Assembly (NCBI RefSeq): GCF_016765695.1 | Contig: NZ_JAETGO010000015.1 | Coordinates: forward strand, 1 to 55,786 | Length of the DNA stretch: 55,786 nt | DNA from: Sporosalibacterium faouarense | GTDB lineage: Bacteria; Bacillota; Clostridia; Tissierellales; VENL01 | Reading direction: 5' to 3' | In this document: positions 42,581 through 53,300 of the stretch, one piece after another | Numbering within the stretch: the stretch's first letter is position 1 | Layout: every line of letters begins with the position of its first letter | Program-made: the position numbers and the translations under genes | Notes under the pieces: generated by a model | The model's database searches: none | Seen by the model: only the letters and a program-made list of their open reading frames with translations | What the model was told of the DNA's origin: nothing

Positions 42581-42609
42581 ATTATAGCATTGACTGCTTA
42601 AACAGTCAA
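42581..42609 (-). promoter_or_regulatory. Strong promoter of the S-layer gene with overlapping dyad
   Basis: Minus strand: TTGACT (42604-42609), exactly 17 bp, TATAAT (42581-42586). The -35 and spacer form TTGACTG-6-CAGTCAA (42590-42609), a perfect 7-bp dyad that could bind a regulator. Confidence 0.85.
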
Positions 42610-42759
42610 CGTGACAAGCCTCATTGTAATGAAAATGTAATATAACTTGCCTTCACGTTCATTACATATGTAATTATATAGGATAAGATATGAAAATACC
42701 ATTACAGTAGTATTACAATTTCTTTTCTATAACATTACACTCCCTTAGCACTAAAAGGA

Positions 42760-42801
42760 AAGGCCCTGAAAATCCTACCATTATGGGATTTTCAGGGCCT
42801 T
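42760..42801. terminator. Terminator of pyrG
   Basis: AAGGCCCTGAAAATCC (42760-42775) pairs perfectly with GGATTTTCAGGGCCTT (42786-42801) around a 10-base loop. T-rich tracts follow on both strands (TTTCCTTTT on the minus). It lies 52 bp after the pyrG stop. Confidence 0.92.
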
Positions 42802-42853
42802 TTATCACTCTATATACATTGTTTAAATTTATTATTTTTTGTTATTTTTCTAT

Positions 42854-44491
<1,638 letters not shown>

Positions 44492-44628
44492 TTATCTATA
44501 TTATAATTAATTCTTTGTTCCCGATTTCAAATTCCACAACTTATAATACTTTATATCAAATATACTCACATGTCAATAATCAAAAACTGGTGTCAAAAGT
44601 TGTATCCCAATCATATTTCTATCTTCAA

Positions 44629-44664
44629 CAAAAGAGACCCAAAATATTCTTATTTTAGGTCTCT
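44629..44664 (-). terminator. Terminator of the TIG-SLH-SLH-ctpA operon
   Basis: AGAGACCCAAAATA (44633-44646) pairs, with one mismatch, with TATTTTAGGTCTCT (44651-44664). The minus strand continues TTTTGTTG. It follows ctpA by 22 bp. Confidence 0.9.
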
Positions 44665-44686
44665 AGCTTATTTATTTAATATCTAT

Positions 44687-46111
44687 TTATTTTTTTAATA
44701 CTTCTAGGGCTTTTTCTAATTGCATATCTTTAGTATTGTCAATTATATGAGTTTCTAAGGCCTTTACAAGGGCATCTTGAGTTGTATAATCAACTATTCC
44801 ATATGCAAATAACCCTTGCTCTTTTTGGAACTCCTTAACAGCATTTAAGCTTTCCTGATCCATTACTCCATCTGGCTCTTCCAATTCATAGCCTAATATA
44901 GTAAGAATCTGTTCAGTCGCTAATACATCTAAGCTTACACTATTAAGCTCTGGCTTGCTTTTCTTACTATATTTAGGTATGTCACTTAAGTCTATTTCAA
45001 ATTCAGCTGGTTTGTTTTCTACCACTATATCAGGGATTATTCCTTTACCATCTATAGAGCGCATTTTAGGAGTCAAATATTCCGCAACAGTTATCTTCAT
45101 TCCGCTCATCCCTTGAAGACTATATAATGGATATATAGTTTGAACTGTTCCTTTACCATAAGAAGTAGTTCCTATGATTGTTCCCACTCCCGTATCTTGA
45201 ATGGCACCTGCAAAGATCTCAGATGCACTGGCACTACCTTCATTTACTAATACAGCTACATCATATTTTGCTTTCTTTAAATGAGACTCTCGAGTTTCTA
45301 TTTCATCATCAGCATATTTTATATGTACTACTGGACCTTCTGTTATGAAGTATCCAAGTAGCTCGACAACTTCATCTAAATATCCACCAGGATTGTTTCT
45401 TAAATCAATTACTAGCTTTGTTATTTCTTTATTGTCCATCTCTTTTAGAGCTTTCTTCATATTGGATACAGTATGAGAGTTAAATTGAGTTATCTGAATA
45501 TATCCAATGTCTCCTTCCTTGATTTCATAGGATACTGGATTAATTTTTATAGTTTCTCTAGTTATATCAAAGTATAACATACTGTCATAGCCTTTTCTTA
45601 TAACTCCAATCCTTACAGCAGTACCTGAAGGACCTTTGATTAATTTGGCAGCCTGATCAGTGGTATAGCCCTCTATATACTGACCATCAACTGATGCTAA
45701 TTTATCTCCTGCCTTTAGTCCTGCTTTATCAGCTGGTGATCCTTGTATAGGTGTAACCACAGTTACAAAATCATCTTCTTCAACAATATAAACACCTATA
45801 CCATCGAAATCTCCTGATACATTCTCAAAGAGTTCATTAAATTCTTCTTCGTTATAGTAGCTACTATGTTCATCAAGGGAATCAAACATACCCCTAATAG
45901 CCGCTTCAGTCAATTCATCTAAATCTATATCATCTACGTATTTTGATTCCATAGTTTTAATCATGGATTTAATATATATCATATGTTTATCTAATTCAGC
46001 GTCGGGATTATCAGCTTCTCCATCTCCATATACAGGACTTATAATTAGAGATACCAGGATAAGTGTAAGTAATAATGCTGATATTTTCTTAAAATTTTTA
46101 CCAAATTTCAT
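44687..46111 (-). CDS. ctpA: S41-family C-terminal processing protease (CtpA/CtpB-like)
   Basis: A 474-residue exported protease. A signal peptide or membrane anchor (about 8-29) is followed by the N-terminal helical part, a PDZ domain (about 97-175, GIGVYIVEEDDFVTVVTP) and the S41 core. The nucleophile Ser lies in NEGSASASEIF (about 295) and the Lys in TTSYGKGTVQ (Lys320). A C-terminal peptidoglycan-binding-like domain covers about 400-470 (LTILGYELEEPDGVMDQES). The gene is the last of the operon, 12 bp after an SLH gene. Its place suggests that it trims or turns over the surface proteins encoded upstream; related proteases otherwise act in sporulation signalling. Confidence 0.93.
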   Translation of the reverse strand: MKFGKNFKKISALLLTLILVSLIISPVYGDGEADNPDAELDKHMIYIKSMIKTMESKYVDDIDLDELTEAAIRGMFDSLDEHSSYYNEEEFNELFENVSGDFDGIGVYIVEEDDFVTVVTPIQGSPADKAGLKAGDKLASVDGQYIEGYTTDQAAKLIKGPSGTAVRIGVIRKGYDSMLYFDITRETIKINPVSYEIKEGDIGYIQITQFNSHTVSNMKKALKEMDNKEITKLVIDLRNNPGGYLDEVVELLGYFITEGPVVHIKYADDEIETRESHLKKAKYDVAVLVNEGSASASEIFAGAIQDTGVGTIIGTTSYGKGTVQTIYPLYSLQGMSGMKITVAEYLTPKMRSIDGKGIIPDIVVENKPAEFEIDLSDIPKYSKKSKPELNSVSLDVLATEQILTILGYELEEPDGVMDQESLNAVKEFQKEQGLFAYGIVDYTTQDALVKALETHIIDNTKDMQLEKALEVLKK

Positions 46112-46123
46112 TTAATTGCCCCC

Positions 46124-47602
46124 TTAATAGTATTTAATAATATTGTCTACATAGTCCTTCTTCAAATCCTCTTGTAAGTAGCTTATAAATCTATTAACAA
46201 ATGTTGCAGCCTCTGCCTTCGTCATAATATCATTGGCATGAATATACCCATCATACCCTTCAGCTATACCTAGCTTTTCTGCAACATAAACTGATTTTTT
46301 AGCCCATACTGGAATATTAGCATCGTCTTTAAACTTGGTTTCAAAAGGGAGATTTGGAGCTAAATTTTCTAAGCCTAAAGCCCTAATTACAATAGTGATT
46401 GCTTCGCCTCTTGTTAATTCCTTATCAGGATATAGCTTACTACCATCACCATTCATAATGCCATTCTCTTTTATGGCTTTTACATATTTATAATTTGGAT
46501 CATCCTTACTAACATCACTAAATACAGCCATATCGTCATTAGGCTTAGTATAGGATCTTTTAACCTCTTTTTCTTCCTCTACTAAATTCATAGCACTGGC
46601 AATCCATTTTGCGAAATCTATTCTCTTTGTTGGTGTGTCTGGTCCAAAATATTGTTGATTTTGATCTGTTATTTTTAATCCAGCTATTCTATTTATATCA
46701 CTCTCTGCCCAATGACCATTTACATCGTTATATTTAGGTATAAATAGTTTTTGCTGAGTTGGTAAGGTCTCAAATTTCCCTTGACCATTTCCCCGTTCCC
46801 TTGAAATGGTAGGTAGTCCTTCTTCATCAAAGGTAGGTAAATTATAATCATAGGACATAATCGTCTCTTCCTGCTCTGTTAATGTATATCCACTACTAAA
46901 GCTAGTTTGAAAAGGTAGGTTGTTGAAGTACTCCATTCTCTTGGTTCTATTAAAAGCTACATCTACATCGGCATATCCAAACCATTCAACAGGCTCATCT
47001 CCAGTAGTCTGTTGGTATGAGATGTCTTTATGGAGCTTTTGTCCTTCTGTTGCTCCCCAATAATGGTCATACCCATATATTTCTCCAGTTATCTCAACTA
47101 CGATTTTTCCTTGATTTTCGTTTACAGAGTAGGTTTTAGTTCCTAACCAGTTTCCTGCATAATAGTCAACAACAGGTTGCTTATCATCTATTGAAGAATT
47201 ATGGAACTGATAATCATTTAATGTATAGGTTTGTCCATTCGTTACTATCTCTTCATCATAATCAACTATATTATTTGTTTCCACTATTTGCTTACTATGA
47301 GAAGTGTCATCTATGATTCTCTCAAGTTCTATTTCCCTTTCTAACGTAACAGTTCCATCATCATTAGATAGTATATATTCATAGGTAAGGTCATCATCAT
47401 CTACATCTATTTCAACTGTACCTTCTAGTAAAACAGGTTGTCCAGTTAGAAATATCACTTCCTTATATTGTTTTACATCATTATAATCCTGTTCATTCTT
47501 ATGAATTCCGCCTTCGAATCCAGCATTATTAATCGTGGCATTTGCAGTTACTGGAATTATGAGCATTAAAGCAATCAGTATTACACTAAATTTTCTTTTC
47601 AT
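46124..47602 (-). CDS. Surface protein with C-terminal SLH domains
   Basis: A 492-residue exported protein. A signal peptide (about 1-22) precedes a unique N-terminal domain of about 270 residues, beta-rich with many Asp/Tyr/Thr. Three SLH units sit at the C-terminus (about 290-345 with YNDVNGHWAESDINRI, 355-415 with GDGSKLYPDKELTRGEAITI, 420-485). The SLH at the C-terminal end is the reverse of the other SLH proteins in this window. AAGGAGG precedes the ATG; the gene lies 25 bp after one SLH gene and 12 bp before ctpA. It belongs to the same operon. Confidence 0.87.
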   Translation of the reverse strand: MKRKFSVILIALMLIIPVTANATINNAGFEGGIHKNEQDYNDVKQYKEVIFLTGQPVLLEGTVEIDVDDDDLTYEYILSNDDGTVTLEREIELERIIDDTSHSKQIVETNNIVDYDEEIVTNGQTYTLNDYQFHNSSIDDKQPVVDYYAGNWLGTKTYSVNENQGKIVVEITGEIYGYDHYWGATEGQKLHKDISYQQTTGDEPVEWFGYADVDVAFNRTKRMEYFNNLPFQTSFSSGYTLTEQEETIMSYDYNLPTFDEEGLPTISRERGNGQGKFETLPTQQKLFIPKYNDVNGHWAESDINRIAGLKITDQNQQYFGPDTPTKRIDFAKWIASAMNLVEEEKEVKRSYTKPNDDMAVFSDVSKDDPNYKYVKAIKENGIMNGDGSKLYPDKELTRGEAITIVIRALGLENLAPNLPFETKFKDDANIPVWAKKSVYVAEKLGIAEGYDGYIHANDIMTKAEAATFVNRFISYLQEDLKKDYVDNIIKYY

Positions 47603-47627
47603 ATGTCAACCTCCTTTCAATGATATT

Positions 47628-50330
47628 TTACTCAGCTATTATTATATGTCCCTCATTATCTTTTCTTATAATATATAGACTATCATCGTCCTCTATATTA
47701 TCTAAGGTTGTTTTTCTGCCATTTTTAATGAGTATAGCATTTTCTACCTTTAAATCAAATTCTGAAGTATTTATATTCCATTTCTGTCTAAAGTCACTCC
47801 AATCCTTTAATTCCTTTATAGCTATTGTACTGTTACTTGAATCTACACTATCTACCCTTGCAGATGTAATTATTTCTTCTCCATTAAAGTCATCAACAAT
47901 ATCTATTGCTGATACCATATTATCATACTCTATAACATAAGCGTTCTCTTCTAGAAAATTATCTCTTTCCATATCATAACCAAATCTTGTATTGCCTCCT
48001 GTATAAAATCTATTATTGTTAAAGGTATTAACTGAAACCTCTATAAGTTCTTCATCTCTTGTATCAACGATTTTCGTCTCCTCACTGATTTGAAGCTTAG
48101 CATAATTAGATTTACTTGTCCATTTATTATTTTCTAAAATATCATATTTCTTTAAATCAAAGGCATAGTTATAGATATCTTTAATTTCGCCCTTGTATAT
48201 CTTTGCAGCCATGTCATTTGGAGTCTCTACTGAGATAAAAGCTGCGGTATTATTGCTACCTTGGGTAATTACAAACAGCTCCTCATCTAATCTCAAGTTA
48301 TATGGGTCAATTAACCTTCCATTCTTTTCGATAATGGTACTTTCATCAAAGGCCATATTGTTATAATCAACCCTTAGTTTATTATCACCATAGGTTATTC
48401 TTTGAAGCTTATTGTAAAACTGCTTCTCATATCCATTCTTAAATACTATCTTTGATGCTTCCTCTTCGCCAAACCTATTATTGGTAACTATATATATTTC
48501 TTTACCGATATTATTACTCAAATCATTCTCAGAAACCTTTCTTCCATCAATATAGATTTCAGCATTGCCCCCTAAAGACATCTTCATATCTCCAACCCTA
48601 TCACTCCATTGAGAATAATTAAAGTAAGCTATATCTGTCAAAAGTAGTTCATCTCTACTGGGATTATATCTATTTAGCCTTGCCTTAATAAAATTCTCCA
48701 TTTGTCTATCGGGACTAGCAATGTATACTTTACTAGGACTATTTCCATTGTATGAATCAAATTCTAGTCTAACCATGTCTCCTTCTCTAATGCTTCTTAG
48801 ACTTAGATATTCATTTTCTTTAATGATTGATGTGCTTGGAGATATTTCAAACTCCAATCTTGTGTCCTCATCCATGATTATAATACTATCATTATTTAGA
48901 TCTGTTTCCAACACCTTGCCTATATATATCCTACCTCCAGGTTCAATATATCCTGGAGTTCCTGTGTCTAATTCTCCCCTTATGCTTTCTATATTACCAT
49001 TGCGTATATCTAAAGTAACTTCAAGTCCATAGATCATATCTTTTAATCCAACAGGTAACCCATTTATACTCATCTTTGCTGCAGGATTTATTTTATACAA
49101 ATATGTATTGTCATCATAATCCATAATAGTTATGGTATTATTTTCTTCATCAATTTTTTCAACAAATCCCTCTATTTGTGTCTCAGGCTTATTCAACACC
49201 TCTAAAAATACTGCTTGATTATCAGGATTGATATAATATTTTACATAGTCATGGGATTCTATCCCATCTGGCCATATTGGCTCTTTATTTTTTATACCTA
49301 CAAACCCATTATCATAAAGTGAGTCATCAGATGCTTGAGCTATTACGTTTATGTAAGTATCATCGTCAGACCCTATTGACAATACTATTTCTTCTATTTT
49401 TACTCCATCTTGAGATTTAATTGACTTATCTTTATCTTCAACGATTCCAGTCCCAATTTTAAATCCTCTGTCTAGTAGGAAGCTTTCATATATATTATCT
49501 AATAACCTTGCCATCTCTCCCCTTGATATCGTACCATTAGGTTTAAAATTCCCTTGAGCATTCCCATCCATAATTCCTTTTTGAAGTATGGCTTCTATAG
49601 CAGGAATATTGGTGGTTTTAATCTCTTCGTAGTCATTTAAGTTATATATGCTATGCTGATCTTCTCCATATATAGGCTCAAGATTTAGTACCCTATATAT
49701 CCACATGGCCATTTGCTCCCTTGTTACTGGCTTTTCCCAAGTATATTTTTTTTCTGTCTTTTCTTCCAATTCAGCTCTAATGGCATCTAATTGATTAAAT
49801 GTTAAATTTTCATCGTCTAAATATTGACCATAGGACTCTTCCACTTCATAATCAATTTCATCTTGTTCTTCAGGGGTTAAAGTAGTTATATAATCTACTT
49901 CTTCAGGAGTTATTATATTTTGATTTTGAGCCTCTGTGGTATATCCTTTAGTCCACTGGTCAAAATGGTTTAGAATCACATATCCACCTGTATCTTCATT
50001 GGCAATGCTTTCTTCTCCTAACTTTTGGGCCTCTTCTTCTAGACCCATAAGTCGTACTAATAAAGCAATTCCCTGGTCCCTAGTAAGGGGAGTATTGGGA
50101 TAAAAGCCGTCTCCCATCCCCTTGATGATAGAAAGGGCACTCATTCTTGAAATTGAGTCTTGAGCCCAATGTCCATCTATATCTGGAAAATTAATATTTC
50201 CATATAAATCCCTATAGGTGGATATTCCATAATAGGTTTCCTCTGCTACCGCTCCTTGAACAAATATAGATGTTGGGAATAAAGTTAAAACAACTGTTAC
50301 AATCATTATTATTGATATGGCCTTTTTCAT
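47628..50330 (-). CDS. SLH-domain protein with DUF5666-like repeats
   Basis: About 900 residues, exported. A signal peptide (about 1-28) is followed by three SLH units in the first 290 residues (FPDIDGHWAQDSISRMSALS; QWTKGYTTEAQ; AQGNFKPNGTISRGEMARLL). The second unit is interrupted by a Glu-rich insert of about 70 residues. Then come several beta repeats of 60-75 residues with GFVEKIDEENNTITIMDYDD, YIGKVLETDLNNDSIIIMDE and SIREGDMVRLEF, similar to those in the SLH protein at 10359. The start is the ATG at 50330, spaced from AAAGGGTGA. The gene is preceded by the TIG giant with a 26-bp gap. Confidence 0.88.
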   Translation of the reverse strand: MKKAISIIMIVTVVLTLFPTSIFVQGAVAEETYYGISTYRDLYGNINFPDIDGHWAQDSISRMSALSIIKGMGDGFYPNTPLTRDQGIALLVRLMGLEEEAQKLGEESIANEDTGGYVILNHFDQWTKGYTTEAQNQNIITPEEVDYITTLTPEEQDEIDYEVEESYGQYLDDENLTFNQLDAIRAELEEKTEKKYTWEKPVTREQMAMWIYRVLNLEPIYGEDQHSIYNLNDYEEIKTTNIPAIEAILQKGIMDGNAQGNFKPNGTISRGEMARLLDNIYESFLLDRGFKIGTGIVEDKDKSIKSQDGVKIEEIVLSIGSDDDTYINVIAQASDDSLYDNGFVGIKNKEPIWPDGIESHDYVKYYINPDNQAVFLEVLNKPETQIEGFVEKIDEENNTITIMDYDDNTYLYKINPAAKMSINGLPVGLKDMIYGLEVTLDIRNGNIESIRGELDTGTPGYIEPGGRIYIGKVLETDLNNDSIIIMDEDTRLEFEISPSTSIIKENEYLSLRSIREGDMVRLEFDSYNGNSPSKVYIASPDRQMENFIKARLNRYNPSRDELLLTDIAYFNYSQWSDRVGDMKMSLGGNAEIYIDGRKVSENDLSNNIGKEIYIVTNNRFGEEEASKIVFKNGYEKQFYNKLQRITYGDNKLRVDYNNMAFDESTIIEKNGRLIDPYNLRLDEELFVITQGSNNTAAFISVETPNDMAAKIYKGEIKDIYNYAFDLKKYDILENNKWTSKSNYAKLQISEETKIVDTRDEELIEVSVNTFNNNRFYTGGNTRFGYDMERDNFLEENAYVIEYDNMVSAIDIVDDFNGEEIITSARVDSVDSSNSTIAIKELKDWSDFRQKWNINTSEFDLKVENAILIKNGRKTTLDNIEDDDSLYIIRKDNEGHIIIAE

Positions 50331-50356
50331 CTGATTCACCCTTTCTATCTAATATT

Positions 50357-53300
50357 TTATTTTTTATTAAGAATTACATATTTGCCTGAATTAAATATAG
50401 TCGCCTTTACCTTATGCATATATTTAACTAGCTTGTAGTCGAAGAAAGTATCCGCCGTTGAGCTTTCTTCATCCATCTTATTGGTTTCTACATTATATCT
50501 ACCCATATATAGATTATCACTTGTTATATTTCCTTTATCAATCTGAATTTGGAAATCCATGCTATTTTTTAAATTAAATACCTCTTCTGTTTTCCTTTGC
50601 TGGAAAATAAATTCTATGCTATAAGCATAGGACACAGCTTCTTCCTTTCTACTGATATTCTTTGCTATCCTATCAGTCTCTGCATCACTAAGTCTATTTA
50701 TCCTAATCTTAACATTTGTATCCTCTAAATCATCTCCCTTATAGAAAACACTGTTTTCTATATTATGCAAAGATACCTCAGCATCTATATATTGGGTTTT
50801 AATAACTACATTTCCATTTATCCTTCTAGTAACTGCCAGAGGAAGGGTTACTTCTATATTTCCATATTCATTATATTTGGAATCCCTAAGGTCTATAGTA
50901 TATTGCTCCTCAGTATAGAAGTTAGGAAGTATTACAGATACGTTATTATTTGAATAGTCTATCTTCGTTTTAGTTTCTCTGCTCTCAGAATACTTTCCAT
51001 CACCTTGGTCTTGATACGCTGTTAATGTGGTTGTATATGCCCAGTCATATCTTGGTGACTCGCCATAGTCATTTACAGCCCAGAGTCTAAAATAATACTT
51101 TGTATCTACTTCTAAATCCTTTACTCTATACTCTGTTCCTGAGGTTTCTCCAAGGAATGTAAATTCTTCATCATCATACCTATAATAGCTATCCTTATCC
51201 TCTATAGCCTTAACTGCAAATATCTTATATCTGTGAGCCCTTTCCGATTCATTCCATTTAAGAATAATAGAACGCTCATTTCCCGCTACAGCCTTAAAGC
51301 CCGTTGGTACATCTGGGTAAGGAAAAATGTATCTAATATTATAGGTTGCACTTCCACCATCTGTATTTTCTACTTTTAGAGTCTGAGGTCCTTCCTCTTC
51401 ATTAGGAAGAGTTATTATTTCTATCCTTGTATCACTTATCCTATTTACTTCTTGTACAGTCTCATCGTCAATAGTTACCTGTACTCCTTCCATAAACATT
51501 GTACCCCTAATAACTAGTTCTTCTCCACCTGTTGTATGTATATGGTTAGGAGAAACATCAGTGATTGTTGGACTTGAGTAGTATGTGAATCCACCTTCAA
51601 GGGTCGTTTCACCTAAAGGTTCTTTGTTCATAATATATACGTCCACTGGCCCTAGTACATCACTGGATGGTAATCTAACTGATAATTCATCTATTGTAGA
51701 ACCACGTCTTACTGATGCTACTTTATCACCAATCTTAACTATTACATTGCTTAATCCATTATTTACTGCAAAGTTCTTACCTGTAATGGTTATTATGTCT
51801 CCACCTTCTACACTACCTTTATTTGGCTTAACTTCTTCTATTTCAGGAGTACTTCCTCCAATATCCCTATATACATAATATATTGGTTTATCTAATGTAG
51901 GGTCTGCCGATGTAACTGAACCTACATCACTAACCTCCACAGTTATTAATAATGGTTGGTCTGGTTCTACGTTAGCTGGAATTCCTTTTGACCTCACTCT
52001 AATACTATCACTTGAAATCCCATTAGGAAGTATTTCTGCTTCCTGTCCTCCGATTTTAACTGTTAATGGCTCTTGGAATCCGCTACCTTCAATAGTAAAT
52101 GTCATCCCACCGTCAACTGTAGATTCAATTATATAATAACTATTTACTCCATCATCAATCTCTTTCTTCTCTATAACATCGGTTATATCATCCATTCTAA
52201 GCTCTACTATAGGATTTGTATATTGGAACTTTTGGTTTGCAATTGCAGTATTACCATCTGGATTTATAACTGTAATTGTTACTCCCGTTGGTGATATTGT
52301 ATAGTATGAAGGTGACCAAACTTGAAGTTGTCCAGCCCTCAATAGCTCTGTTGAAGGAGAATAACCCCTCTCAACAAAGATCGCCTTATCCTTATCATCA
52401 ACTACAACCTTAATTAACTCGTATCCATTATAGTATTCTGTTGGGTCATCTGTGTTTTTCAAGGTACTTACATCTATATATCTGGTTATCTTGTTTGTTG
52501 TATGACTAAGATCAAAGTTTCTTTCATACTCCACAGTTTCTCCAGATATCTTTTCAGATATATTCATGGTCAACTGTTGTGTCTGCCCATTATAGTTAAC
52601 TGTTAATCCACCACTAACAGTCATTTCCGTTGTACGAGATACCATAATATCCTCTTCTTCAGATATTTCATCAAATCTAACCTGTACCATTTCCTTTCTT
52701 GTGGTTACTATATTCCCCGATCCATCATCCTCTAAAATATCTAGAGCACTATTATTAAAGTTTTCACCATGAATTTCCATATATGTTTTCCCCTTCTTAG
52801 TACCTGTAGATGGATCAACTCTATTTATTTTAGGAAACTTTGGTATATAAGTATATTTCACTGTATTTGAAACTCCATGGTCATTATTTGTTAAATAAAC
52901 ATCTGCATCCTCTCTCAAGTCGGTTGGAATTTTAACAAGGATATATCCCTCTTGATATTCAACTATTTCTGCAACAGTTTCACCTATATATACTTTAGGT
53001 AAAACAGCTAATATATCCTCTAAAGTCTCTCCTGGGTTTAATATAGTTGGATCTATTCTATCGCTATAATCGTCATATTGACCATTGCCATTTACATCTA
53101 TATAAGTCTCATTTGCAGATATATCACTATCATATTTAGCATTTCCATTTTTATCATCAAAGGGTTCTTTATATCTAAAATCATCCCCTATTACTTGAAG
53201 ATATCTTTCATCTACACTACCTCTATCTATTTCATTTATACTCCAAATTTCAGGGTGACTGGTTGGCGTCACATAAGTAAATCCATCTTCTTTACTGTCA

